In this document: one piece after another, positions 53,815 through 62,839 of the stretch
Layout: every line of letters starts with the position of its first letter
Position numbering within the stretch: position 1 is the stretch's first letter
DNA from: an uncultured Bacteroides sp.
GTDB taxonomy: Bacteria > Bacteroidota > Bacteroidia > Bacteroidales > Bacteroidaceae
Reading direction: 5' to 3'
Length of the DNA stretch: 64,000 nt
Assembly (NCBI GenBank): GCA_905198575.1
Contig: CAJKDC010000002.1
Coordinates: 27,530 to 91,529, forward strand
Notes under the pieces: model-generated
Database searches by the model: none
Seen by the model: only the letters and a program-made list of their open reading frames with translations
Told to the model about the DNA's origin: nothing
Program-made: the position numbers and the translations under genes

Positions 53815-54636
53815 ATGGCACAAAGAGAATGGAAAACCATAAAAGAGTATCAGGATATTCTTTTTGAATTCTACAACGGTATTGCCAAAATTACAATCAA
53901 CCGTCCGCGATACCGCAATGCGTTTACTCCGACCACTACAACCGAAATAAGCGATGCGCTTTATTATTGCCGCGAATGTCAGGACATCAATGTAATTGTA
54001 CTGACGGGTGCAGGCGACAAGGCTTTCTGCAGCGGTGGAGACATGCACGTCAAAGGCCATGGAGGCTATGTGGGAACAGACGGAGTGCCCCGACTGAATG
54101 TGCTGGATGTACAGAAACAGATTCGCTCTATCCCTAAACCGGTTATTGCCATGGTCAATGGTTATGCCATTGGTGGAGGACATGTACTGCACGTAGTATG
54201 CGACCTGACCATCGCTTCCGAAAATGCAATCTTCGGTCAGACAGGACCTCGTGTAGGCAGTTTCGACGCCGGCTTCGGTTCTTCCTACTTGGCACGCATC
54301 GTCGGCCAGAAGAAAGCACGCGAAATCTGGTTCCTCTGCCGCCAGTACTCGGCTCAGGAAGCACTCGAAATGGGTCTAGTAAACAAGGTAGTTCCTTTCG
54401 ACAAGCTGGAAGATGAAGTTGTGGAATGGGCAGAAACCATGATGCAGCACAGTCCGCTTGCCCTGCGTATGATTAAAGCCGGTCTGAATGCCGAGCTGGA
54501 CGGACAGGCCGGTATCCAGGAACTGGCTGGTGATGCAACGATGCTTTACTACATGACCGAAGAAGCTCAGGAAGGTGGCAAGGCATTCCTCGAAAAGCGT
54601 AAACCAGACTGGTCGAAATATCCTAAATTCCCCTGA
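53815..54636 (+). CDS. menB: 1,4-dihydroxy-2-naphthoyl-CoA synthase
   Basis: A 273-residue crotonase-fold enzyme: [64 protein letters not shown] and the C-terminal RKPDWSKYP are all menB signatures. It closes the second ring of the naphthoquinone nucleus from o-succinylbenzoyl-CoA. In the pathway it acts after MenC and MenE, whose genes lie 7 kb further on. The next gene, a PNGase F relative, follows after 33 bases without a terminator. Confidence 0.96.
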   Translation: MAQREWKTIKEYQDILFEFYNGIAKITINRPRYRNAFTPTTTTEISDALYYCRECQDINVIVLTGAGDKAFCSGGDMHVKGHGGYVGTDGVPRLNVLDVQKQIRSIPKPVIAMVNGYAIGGGHVLHVVCDLTIASENAIFGQTGPRVGSFDAGFGSSYLARIVGQKKAREIWFLCRQYSAQEALEMGLVNKVVPFDKLEDEVVEWAETMMQHSPLALRMIKAGLNAELDGQAGIQELAGDATMLYYMTEEAQEGGKAFLEKRKPDWSKYPKFP

Positions 54637-54669
54637 TTCATTCACTAACCAAAATATATTTAAACGATC

Positions 54670-56334
54670 ATGAAAAACTTATGGATTTTAGTGCTTTGCC
54701 TGTTTGCCGCAACAGCAGCACAAGCACAAAACCTGGCAAAAAAACTGAAAAAAGCGCAAGCTATTGAAGTCACTTACCAATCGGTATACAAAGGTAAAGT
54801 ACGTCCGGGAAGCAATATGGTAATGACAGTTTCGGGCGACCAGGTAAAACTGCAACCTCAAGGCGGTGAATCGAAAGGATTTGCCAAAGAAACCAGCTAC
54901 ATAGATTACAGCTGCCGCCGTGCTTATAAATTGGCTGAGCTGCCTAACCAGGAGGTTATCTCATCGGTTACTCCGTTCGAGTATGGCGAAGGTTTCAAAG
55001 AAGTAGGTCAGGATAAATTCCTGGGACTGAACTGTAAAATTGTCCGCACTATCCTGCGTTCCAATACCATCGATGTATGGTATACCAACGACATTGCCTT
55101 CCGTGGAACACCACAGGCCAATGTGGGTGTGCCCGACGGACTGGTATTGCGTGTCATCCGTAACGGTGATACCGTTCAGGAAGCATGTGCTATCAACGGC
55201 TTGAAAAAAACGGAACAACTGCTTCCTGCTGACTGGGGACAGATTCTGGACCCATCGGATTATCAGTATGCCATCAACCAGAGTGGTGTGATTACTGTTC
55301 CTGTTTTCGACCAGGACCGTATCTGCTTCAACAACGGCAAATTGCCGGAACAGTTGCAGGACGGTGTGCTATACAGTGCCGGCGGAGGTACTATCATTCT
55401 GAAAAAAGTAAAACTTCCGGAAGATATTGCCAACAGAGCTATTTTTGTAGAAACTGTTCAGTACTCGGATGGTGATGCTTACGACCGTACCGGTTCTGTA
55501 TTTGTAGTTCCGACAGACAAAGCACAATCTTTCCTGGATGCTATGCGTGACCTGAAGAGTGTTCCTTCATTCAAATCGGATAAAGATTACCCAGGTCTGA
55601 TTTCTACAGAAGGCTATGATGTACCGGTAGAACTGATGCGTTTCTTTACCGGATTCGGTGTACGCAGCTATAACCACAACAAAGTACCCGGACAAGACTG
55701 GGTAGACTCTGTATTGTATAAAACAGAAGTAACTGCACTTGCACAGCACTTGAAAGGTGAAGCATGGATTGGTGCCTACATCGGCAACTGGGATGCGAAA
55801 GGACACCGTGTTTCTGTAAAACTGAAATACTATCCTGACGGTGAAGGCAAACAGCTGAAATCTGTTCCTCTTTTCAACACTGTAAACTACATGGAACAGG
55901 CCGGACAGGAATATCCTGTATTCTTCGGCAAAGAACCGCTAAAGGTTAAATTTACCTTGAAAGAACCTGCTAAGAATGCACGTCTGTACTATCTCACAAC
56001 CGGTCATGGCGGCTGGGGCAACGGTGATGAGTTCAACCAGAAACCTAATACCATCTATCTGGACGGTCAGAAAGTAATCTCATTCATTCCATGGCGTGAC
56101 GATTGTGGTACTTACCGCAACTGGAACCCTTGCTCGGGTAACTTCTCTAACGGACTTAGCTCATCGGATTTAAGCCGTTCTAACTGGTGTCCGGGTACAG
56201 TAACCAATCCGGAATACATCTACCTGGGCGACCTGGAAGCTGGTGAACATACCATTTCTGTAGAAATACCTCAGGGTGCTCCCGAAGGTGGCAGCCTCAG
56301 CTACTGGTGCATATCTGGAACACTGATTTACTAA
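54670..56334 (+). CDS. Exported PNGase F-type N-glycosidase-like protein
   Basis: A 554-residue protein with a signal peptide (about 1-20, ending AQAQ). Residues 25-190 form a GLPGLI-like N-terminal module. Residues about 205-380 and 395-554 resemble the two jelly-roll domains of PNGase F: YSDGDAYDRTGSVFVVP, TTGHGGWGNGDEFNQK, IPWRDDCGTYRNWNPC, SNWCPGT. PNGase F removes N-linked glycans from glycoproteins by cleaving the Asn-GlcNAc bond. The catalytic Asp and Glu could not be mapped with certainty. It lies 33 bases after menB, which is unusual company; the nearby GH20 gene could act on the same host glycans. Confidence 0.85.
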   Translation: MKNLWILVLCLFAATAAQAQNLAKKLKKAQAIEVTYQSVYKGKVRPGSNMVMTVSGDQVKLQPQGGESKGFAKETSYIDYSCRRAYKLAELPNQEVISSVTPFEYGEGFKEVGQDKFLGLNCKIVRTILRSNTIDVWYTNDIAFRGTPQANVGVPDGLVLRVIRNGDTVQEACAINGLKKTEQLLPADWGQILDPSDYQYAINQSGVITVPVFDQDRICFNNGKLPEQLQDGVLYSAGGGTIILKKVKLPEDIANRAIFVETVQYSDGDAYDRTGSVFVVPTDKAQSFLDAMRDLKSVPSFKSDKDYPGLISTEGYDVPVELMRFFTGFGVRSYNHNKVPGQDWVDSVLYKTEVTALAQHLKGEAWIGAYIGNWDAKGHRVSVKLKYYPDGEGKQLKSVPLFNTVNYMEQAGQEYPVFFGKEPLKVKFTLKEPAKNARLYYLTTGHGGWGNGDEFNQKPNTIYLDGQKVISFIPWRDDCGTYRNWNPCSGNFSNGLSSSDLSRSNWCPGTVTNPEYIYLGDLEAGEHTISVEIPQGAPEGGSLSYWCISGTLIY

Positions 56335-56357
56335 TTCCTAAAGCACACAATACAAAG

Positions 56358-56407
56358 AATCCTTCCCTGCCTTTTCAACTGAAAAGAGCAAGGAAGGATT
56401 TCTTTTT
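56358..56407 (+). terminator. Terminator after the PNGase-like gene
   Basis: AATCCTTCC (56358-56366) pairs with GGAAGGATT (56392-56400), with an inner CTTTTC/GAAAAG helix, followed by a T-run. Confidence 0.85.
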
Positions 56408-56426
56408 TTAAGTTTAAAACCAGGAT

Positions 56427-56546
56427 TTACTTCTTAAAAAGTAATCCGTTTACATACACGTCGTGGTCATTCTGACCATACATGGCAACAGCACTCCATT
56501 CGAAGTTCTGTTTGATTCTCCTGAAGAATCTTTCTACCTTTTTCAT
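56427..56546 (-). CDS. Putative 39-residue small protein
   Basis: An ATG-to-TAA frame of 39 codons. The first 15 residues are basic and amphipathic (MKKVERFFRRIKQNF). The rest has an aromatic, polar EWSAVAMYGQNDHDVYVNG stretch and ends GLLFKK. A weak AGG lies nine bases before the ATG. The sequence does not look like random A+T-rich DNA, and I have the impression of similar short proteins in Bacteroidales, but this is not verified. It is convergent with the PNGase-like gene and divergent from the response regulator. Function unknown. Confidence 0.5.
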   Translation of the reverse strand: MKKVERFFRRIKQNFEWSAVAMYGQNDHDVYVNGLLFKK

Positions 56547-56934
56547 AATTGTTACCTGAAAATTAAAAACGATTACCTAAAATAAAACTAAACCTGCTAT
56601 ATGCTATCAGAAAATCGTATGATACGATTTATGAATTCAGAAAAAATAGGTAAAAATAAATTGAGGAAGGGGATAAATTTTGCCGAAAACGATAAACCGG
56701 CATATACGGGATAGAGGAATATCCCTTTGAACACCAGCAAAGGTAAGCTATAACAACCATATAAAAAAGCTTTCTGCCCGTTTTTCACTAATACACAGCA
56801 TATTATTGATTTAAATCAACATCTATAGAAATAAAATTAAACTCATAAAATCTAAAAAAAGATACATGCCGAATGTTCCTTCGCAACAGAATCCCTAAAT
56901 TTACACCCAAATCAACTATTTAAGAAAACGTATT
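56547..56934. other. A+T-rich intergenic region before the response regulator
   Basis: About 390 bases. A minus-strand frame of 63 codons (56597-56788) exists but is compositionally like the surrounding A+T-rich DNA and has no ribosome-binding site. TAAATTTA, one mismatch from TAnnTTTG, lies near 56896 and may drive the response regulator gene. No operator repeats like those before mgtA were found here. Confidence 0.4.
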
Positions 56935-57621
56935 ATGCCACACATTTTGGTTATAGAAGACGAGAAACGGGTTGCTGATTTGCTCCAGATGGGACTGGAA
57001 GAAAGCGGATACCAAGTAACAACGGCCGATAACGGCATTTCCGGTTTACGTCTTTTCCTCAGTGAGAAGTTCGACTTGGTAATTTCTGATATCATTCTTC
57101 CCAAGATGGGAGGTATCAAGCTGTGTAAAGAAATACGCCAGAATAATCCGCATATCCCTATATTGATGCTGACTGCTCTAGGATCTACCGACGACAAACT
57201 GGAGGGATTTGACGCCGGAGCCGATGACTATATGGTAAAGCCATTCGACTTCAGAGAGCTTCTGGCCAGAATAGCCATTTTACTGAAACGCAGGAGTATG
57301 CCTGAACAGCCGGTTTCCGATAACTTGCAATATGCTGATTTATGCATAAACCTGAAAGCTAAAACGGTAACCCGCCAGCATATCCCCATCAAGCTGTCGC
57401 CCAAAGAATACGAGCTACTGCTTTACATGACCAAGCATGCAGAACAGGTGGTTTCGCGCACGGAAATTGCAGAAAACGTATGGCAGACCCACTTCGATAC
57501 CGGAACTAATTTTATCGATGTATATATCAATTATCTGCGAAAAAAAATTGACAAAGAATTCAGTCCGAAACTCATCCACACCCATACGGGCATAGGATTT
57601 ATTCTCACTACCCAGCCATGA
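56935..57621 (+). CDS. OmpR-family response regulator
   Basis: A 228-residue two-domain regulator. The receiver domain (1-120) has Asp9-Asp... acidic pocket residues, the phosphorylation site Asp52 (DLVISDIILPKMGG) and Lys in MVKPFDF. The winged-helix DNA-binding domain (about 130-228) has LSPKEYELLLYM and NFIDVYINYLRKKID. Its stop overlaps the histidine-kinase start (ATGA). The likely target is the mgtA-like gene, whose upstream region holds four 7-bp repeats spaced 11 bp apart. Confidence 0.94.
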   Translation: MPHILVIEDEKRVADLLQMGLEESGYQVTTADNGISGLRLFLSEKFDLVISDIILPKMGGIKLCKEIRQNNPHIPILMLTALGSTDDKLEGFDAGADDYMVKPFDFRELLARIAILLKRRSMPEQPVSDNLQYADLCINLKAKTVTRQHIPIKLSPKEYELLLYMTKHAEQVVSRTEIAENVWQTHFDTGTNFIDVYINYLRKKIDKEFSPKLIHTHTGIGFILTTQP

Positions 57622-58985
57622 CCATCAAAACCAAGCTCACCTTTCAGTATACTGCCGTTACAGCCTGTGTGTTCTTACTCACCATGTTTGCCATTTATGC
57701 ATACAGTGAACACACACAGAGCAACTCCTTCTTCCGCTACCTGCAACGAGAAGCCGTGACCAAAGCACATCTGTATTTAAGCGGAACTGTAACGGCTGAA
57801 TCCATGCAGTCGGTCTATCTGAACAACCGGAAATTTATTGACGAGGTGGAAGTTGCTCTTTACAAACTTCCGTTCGAAATGGTATACCATGATGCCGTGC
57901 AGATTGACAAAATTAAGGAAACACCGGAACTGCTGGAAAAGATTCACAAGCAGCGAGAAGTGCACTTCTATCTGGACGATTATCAGGCTATCGGCATGTG
58001 CTACAGCTATCAGGGAAATGAATATCTTGTCACAGCCGCAGCATACGACGGATATGGCTATGCGCACCTGCACTCCCTGCAGGAGATGTTGCTCATTTTA
58101 TCTATCATCGGACTCACCATACTGTTCGCCGTAGGCTATCTGCTGGCACGCAGTGCGCTGTCACCGGTTAAAGTGATTGTCAGTGAAGCAGCCACAATTT
58201 CGGCCAGCAATATCAGTCAGCGGCTGCCGGTAGGCAATCAGAAAGACGAACTGAGTGAACTAAGTACGACGTTCAATAAAATGCTGGACAATCTGGAAAA
58301 AGCTTTCCGTTCACAACAGTTGTTTGTCAGCAACGTCTCGCACGAACTGCGCACCCCACTGGCAGCACTGATAGCCGAGACGAAGCTTACCCTACTCAAG
58401 CCACGAACGACCGAACGCTACGAGCACTCCTTACAAAACATCCAGCAAGATGCACGCCGAATCGTGAGCCTGATAGACGGATTGCTGAATCTGGCCAAGG
58501 CCGACTATAACCCTAACCAGATAAAAATGGAAGAAGTAAGGCTGGATGAACTGCTGCTGGACGCACAGCGCATGGTACTCAGTGCCCATCCCGACTATCA
58601 TGTTTAGCTCATTTTCGAAGGTGAAGCCGAAGATGACTCTGTACTCACTGTCATGGGAAATGCCTATCTGCTTACTACAGCATTCAGAAACCTGATAGAA
58701 AACAACTGTAAATTCTCCAATAACCAGACCTCCATGATACACATCAGCTACTGGAAGGAAAAAGCATATGTCCGCTTCTCGGATAACGGTATCAGCATAC
58801 AAGACACCGACCGGGAACATCTCTTCACTCCCTTCTATCGGGGAGAGAACCAAAGCTTTACTCCCGGACATGGTATCGGTATGGCGCTGGTACACAAAAT
58901 ACTTACCCTGCACAAAGGTGAAATCCATGTACGCTCCAAAAGCGGGGAAGGAACGACCTTCATCGTCAGTCTGCTGCACCTGTAA
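57618..58985 (+). pseudogene. Sensor histidine kinase interrupted by an in-frame TAG
   Basis: The frame would encode 455 residues. Two membrane helices (about 12-30 and 158-177) flank a periplasmic sensor of about 125 residues. HAMP (about 178-230) and the DHp domain with phosphoryl-accepting His242 (NVSHELRTPLAAL) follow. A TAG at 58605-58607 ends the protein after residue 329, just before the ATPase domain. The same frame continues open to 58985 with the complete HATPase core (NLIENNCKFSNN, FSDNGISI, PGHGIGMALVHKIL). The truncated product can bind the regulator's DHp-like partner surface but cannot phosphorylate itself. A TAG from CAG is a single C-to-T change; sequencing error is the main alternative. 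Confidence 0.88.
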
Positions 58986-58991
58986 AAACAG

Positions 58992-59031
58992 TTCTAATAA
59001 AATTCTAATAATACTCTAATCCTCCTCTAAC
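58992..59031 (+). promoter_or_regulatory. Four tandem 7-bp repeats, likely operator of the OmpR-family regulator
   Basis: TTCTAAT (58992-58998), TTCTAAT (59003-59009), CTCTAAT (59014-59020) and CTCTAAC (59025-59031) occur at exactly 11-bp intervals. OmpR/PhoB-type regulators bind such direct repeats on one face of the helix. They lie between the histidine kinase and the mgtA-like gene, ending 22 bases before the -7 element. Confidence 0.75.
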
Positions 59032-59053
59032 GGCCTTTTCGTCCGGCAGTACC

Positions 59054-59061
59054 TACCTTTG
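59054..59061 (+). promoter_or_regulatory. -7 element TACCTTTG for the mgtA-like gene
   Basis: TACCTTTG lies 46 bases before the ATG at 59108. The -33 region lacks a clear TTTG and is partly occupied by the last operator repeat, as expected for an activator-dependent promoter. Confidence 0.65.
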
Positions 59062-59107
59062 CCGGCGATAAACAAAAGTAGTAACCACTTTAATTGCAAA
59101 AAGGCTT

Positions 59108-61666
59108 ATGATGTGGAAAAGAAAAAAAGAAACTGCTACGCCATTCAACACTGAACGCGTATTTCTGGCTGCAACACAACCACTGGAAAATGTATTCAAC
59201 TATTTTCAGACCACTCCGCAAGGTATCTCTGCCGAAGAGGTAGAAACCAGAACACACCAGACCGGAAAGAACGAAATATTACACGAAAAGCGCAAGCGCC
59301 CCGTGGTAATGTTTATCAAGACGTTCATCAATCCGTTTATCGGAGTACTTACAGCACTGGCTGTAATTTCACTGGTACTGGATGTGCTCATGGCCCCGCC
59401 CGAAGAAAAAGAATGGACCGGAGTTACCATCATCTGCGTCATGGTATTGCTCAGTGCTATCATCCGTTTCATGCAGGAGCTGAAAGCTGGCGAAGCAACC
59501 ACTTCGCTCATGAAAATGGTAAAAAATACATGCAGCGTCAAACGACTGGAAGAAACCGAATATCAGGAAATAGATATTCGCGAACTCGTACCGGGCGATC
59601 TGGTTTATCTGGCTGCCGGCGACATGATTCCGGCCGACGTTCGCATCATCAGCTCGAAAGACTTGTTTGTAAGCCAGTCGTCGCTGACAGGCGAATCTGA
59701 ACCAATTGAGAAATTCCCTACTCTGAGAAACAATCACTACCGCAGTGGAAGTGTTATCGAACTGGAAAGCATCTGCTTCATGGGTTCTACGGTAGTCAGC
59801 GGCTCGGCCTGCGGAATTGTTTTCGCAACGGGCACTCACACTTACCTGGGTACCATTGCAAAAAACATTGCAGGAGTACGTGCTACAACAGCCTTCGACA
59901 AAGGTATCAGTAAAGTAAGCTTCCTGCTGATTCGCTTTATGCTGATTATGATACCGTTTGTGTTCCTGGTAAACGGATTCACCAAAGGCGACTGGTTCGA
60001 TGCCTTCGTTTTTGCCATCTCTATTGCCGTAGGACTTACACCTGAAATGCTGCCTATGATTGTTACAGCCAACCTTTCGAAAGGAGCTGTAGCCATGTCG
60101 AAGAAAAAGACCATCGTCAAGAACCTGAATGCCATACAGAACTTCGGTGCCATGAACATTCTGTGTACCGACAAAACAGGAACACTGACGTGCGACAACA
60201 TTGTACTCGAGAAATACATCAATGCCGACGGCAGTCAGGATACCGAGAAGCGCATCCTCCGTCATGCCTACTTCAACAGCTATTTCCAGACGGGACTGAA
60301 GAACCTGATGGATAAAGCCATCCTTTCGCACGTCAAGGAGCTACAGATGGAGCACCTGGCAAACGATTATCTGAAGGTAGACGAAATTCCGTTCGACTTC
60401 AACCGCCGCCGTATGTCGGTCATAATAGAAGACCGTTCCGGCAAACGGCAAATCATCACAAAAGGAGCCGTGGAAGAAATGCTTTCCATCTGCTCGCATG
60501 CCGAGTACAACGGTGAAGTACATTTGCTTACTCCGGAACTGAAACAAAAGGCAACTGCCATCAGCGAGGAGATGAACAGAGCCGGAATGCGGGTGCTGGC
60601 TGTAGCACAGAAAAGCTTTATCAGCAAAGACCACGACTTCAATACTGAGGACGAAAACGACATGGTACTCATCGGATACCTTTCTTTCCTGGACCCACCC
60701 AAACCATCGGCAGCCGAAGCTATCCGACAGCTGCATGAAAATGGTGTAGAGGTAAAAATCCTTTCGGGCGACAACGATGCCATTGTACGCACCATCGGCC
60801 GGCAGGTAGGTATCGACACGCAACATGCCATGACAGGAAATGAAGTAGAACAGTACACAGACGATGAACTAAAAGAACTGTTGCCCACTTATACGCTTTT
60901 CTCCAAACTGACTCCACTGCAGAAAACCCGTATCATCCGACTGCTGCAGGAGTTGGACAACACGGTAGGTTTTCTGGGCGACGGTATCAATGATGCCGCA
61001 GCTCTGCGCCAGTCGGACATCGGTATTTCCGTAGACTCTGCCGTAGACATAGCCAAGGAAAGTGCCGACATTATCCTGCTCGAGAAAGACTTGCTGGTAT
61101 TGGAAGACGGTGTATTGGAAGGACGCAAAACTTTCGGAAACATTACGAAATATATCAAGATGACAGCCAGCTCGAACTTTGGAAACATGTTCAGCGTAAT
61201 GGCAGCCAGCGCATTCCTGCCCATGCTGCCCATCCACCTGCTCATACAGAACTTGCTGTACGATATATCGCAGACCACCATACCGTTCGACCGCATGAAC
61301 CCGGAATACTTGCGCAAGCCCCGCAAATGGGATGCTTCAGACTTGAGCCGTTTCATGATTTACATCGGTCCCATCAGCTCGGTATTCGACATTCTGACTT
61401 ATCTGGTGATGTGGTATGTATTTGGATGCAATTCACCCGAACATCAGACCCTCTTCCAGTCGGGATGGTTCATCGAAGGCCTGCTGTCGCAGACTTTGAT
61501 TGTACACATGATACGTACCCGCAAGATACCGTTTATCCAGAGCTGTGCCACTTGGCCCGTTACCGGACTGACACTGCTTATCATGGCCGTCGGCATCTCA
61601 ATTCCGTTCACCGGATTTGGTCAGTCTATCGGTCTGGAACCTCTCCCGTTGAGCTATTTCCCATGA
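59108..61666 (+). CDS. mgtA: Mg2+-importing P-type ATPase, truncated by an in-frame TGA
   Basis: An 852-residue P3B-type ATPase. The cation-ATPase N-terminus (about 25-95), actuator TGES (SLTGESEPIEKF), phosphorylation site Asp355 (DKTGTLTCDN), nucleotide-binding and hinge GDGINDAAAL segments are all present, with the helices expected of MgtA/MgtB. They import Mg2+ when external levels are low. A TGA at 61664-61666 follows SYFP. The same frame continues with LVGILAAYCILTQCIKNWY and ends at a normal stop at 61748-61750, so 28 residues forming the last helix are lost. TGG-to-TGA is a single change. The gene lies under the likely control of the adjacent two-component system. Function may be impaired rather than absent. 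Confidence 0.9.
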   Translation: MMWKRKKETATPFNTERVFLAATQPLENVFNYFQTTPQGISAEEVETRTHQTGKNEILHEKRKRPVVMFIKTFINPFIGVLTALAVISLVLDVLMAPPEEKEWTGVTIICVMVLLSAIIRFMQELKAGEATTSLMKMVKNTCSVKRLEETEYQEIDIRELVPGDLVYLAAGDMIPADVRIISSKDLFVSQSSLTGESEPIEKFPTLRNNHYRSGSVIELESICFMGSTVVSGSACGIVFATGTHTYLGTIAKNIAGVRATTAFDKGISKVSFLLIRFMLIMIPFVFLVNGFTKGDWFDAFVFAISIAVGLTPEMLPMIVTANLSKGAVAMSKKKTIVKNLNAIQNFGAMNILCTDKTGTLTCDNIVLEKYINADGSQDTEKRILRHAYFNSYFQTGLKNLMDKAILSHVKELQMEHLANDYLKVDEIPFDFNRRRMSVIIEDRSGKRQIITKGAVEEMLSICSHAEYNGEVHLLTPELKQKATAISEEMNRAGMRVLAVAQKSFISKDHDFNTEDENDMVLIGYLSFLDPPKPSAAEAIRQLHENGVEVKILSGDNDAIVRTIGRQVGIDTQHAMTGNEVEQYTDDELKELLPTYTLFSKLTPLQKTRIIRLLQELDNTVGFLGDGINDAAALRQSDIGISVDSAVDIAKESADIILLEKDLLVLEDGVLEGRKTFGNITKYIKMTASSNFGNMFSVMAASAFLPMLPIHLLIQNLLYDISQTTIPFDRMNPEYLRKPRKWDASDLSRFMIYIGPISSVFDILTYLVMWYVFGCNSPEHQTLFQSGWFIEGLLSQTLIVHMIRTRKIPFIQSCATWPVTGLTLLIMAVGISIPFTGFGQSIGLEPLPLSYFP

Positions 61667-61759
61667 CTTGTAGGTATTCTGGCTGCTTACTGTATCCTGA
61701 CACAATGCATCAAGAACTGGTATATCCGGAAATTCGTACGCTGGCTCTGATTTTTTCAT

Positions 61760-61767
61760 TACCTTTG
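61760..61767 (+). promoter_or_regulatory. -7 element TACCTTTG for menC-menE
   Basis: TACCTTTG lies 20 bases before the menC ATG. Its presence shows that the second half of the menaquinone genes can be transcribed independently of the first half. Confidence 0.65.
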
Positions 61768-61786
61768 CCGAAAAAATAAGACAAAG

Positions 61787-62839
61787 ATGAAGATAACAAT
61801 AAATCCCCGTCGGTTGCACTTCAAACAGCCGGCGGGTACTTCACGTGGTATCTATACCACACGCCAGGTATGGTATGTACTGGCTACCGACGAAAAAACC
61901 GGCCAATATGGTGTAGGCGAATGTGCCCCGCTCCCACAACTGAGTTGTGACGACCTGCCGGATTACGAAAAGATTCTATCCGACTTCTGCTTGAAAACGG
62001 CCCAAAACGGCCAACTTGACTACGAGGCTTTACGCCCCTATCCTTCCATGCTATTCGGACTGGAAACTGCTCTGCGACATTTACAGAAAAGAACACTGCA
62101 ATTATGGGATACGCCATTTGCACAAGGCAAACAGGGCATCCCCATCAACGGACTCATCTGGATGGGCAGTTTCGACGAAATGTACCAGCGCATTCAGGAA
62201 AAGATGAAAGCTGGCTTCCGCTGCATCAAGGTTAAAATTGGCGCTATCGATTTCGACAAAGAGCTGGAACTGCTTCGCTTTATCCGCCAGCATTTTTCGC
62301 CCGAAGAGATTGAGCTGCGCGTAGATGCCAACGGAGCATTTACTCCCGAAACTGCTCTCCAGCGTCTGGAGCAACTCAGCCAGTTCCATCTGCACTCCAT
62401 CGAACAGCCTATCCGTGCGGGACAGTGGAAAGAAATGGCCAAGCTATGTGCCTCTACCCCACTCCCCATTGCACTGGACGAAGAACTGATTGGTATCAAT
62501 ACGACTGAAGAGAAAATCGAACTGCTGGAAACCATCCATCCCCAATACATTATCCTGAAACCGTCTTTACACGGTGGACTACACGGTTCAGAAGAATGGA
62601 TTCGTCTGGCTGCAGAGCGCAAGATTCCGTCGTGGGTAACCTCGGCTTTGGAATCAAATATCGGACTGAACGCCATCGCCCAATGGTGTGCTACGCTGAA
62701 CCCGCAAATGCCACAGGGACTGGGTACCGGACTGCTGTTTACCGATAACATAGATTTCCCGCTGCATATTAAAAACGATTGCCTGTGGTTTCACTCCGAA
62801 GAGCAGGAACCGGATATACTGAACTGGCTGAATGTATGA
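61787..62839 (+). CDS. menC: o-Succinylbenzoate synthase
   Basis: A 350-residue enolase-superfamily enzyme. The capping domain (about 1-95) precedes a barrel with the catalytic Lys in CIKVKIGAIDFD and metal ligands in LRVDANGAF, HSIEQPI and ALDEELIG, and the second Lys in YIILKPSLHGG. The family includes dipeptide epimerases and muconate-lactonising enzymes; the tight link to menE (4-base overlap) makes MenC the confident choice. It dehydrates SHCHC to o-succinylbenzoate. Confidence 0.93.
   Translation: MKITINPRRLHFKQPAGTSRGIYTTRQVWYVLATDEKTGQYGVGECAPLPQLSCDDLPDYEKILSDFCLKTAQNGQLDYEALRPYPSMLFGLETALRHLQKRTLQLWDTPFAQGKQGIPINGLIWMGSFDEMYQRIQEKMKAGFRCIKVKIGAIDFDKELELLRFIRQHFSPEEIELRVDANGAFTPETALQRLEQLSQFHLHSIEQPIRAGQWKEMAKLCASTPLPIALDEELIGINTTEEKIELLETIHPQYIILKPSLHGGLHGSEEWIRLAAERKIPSWVTSALESNIGLNAIAQWCATLNPQMPQGLGTGLLFTDNIDFPLHIKNDCLWFHSEEQEPDILNWLNV

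Noticed and set aside
56597..56788. 63-codon minus-strand hydrophobic ORF
   Set aside because: Composition matches surrounding A+T-rich DNA, and no ribosome-binding site or -7 element is seen.
59062..59107. Mg2+ riboswitch in the mgtA leader
   Set aside because: The predicted leader is only about 45 bases, too short for a known M-box or mgtA-type leader.
57618..61750. Stop-codon recoding as an explanation of the TAG and TGA
   Set aside because: Two different stops are involved, and many intact genes here end at TAG or TGA, so a changed code is not supported.
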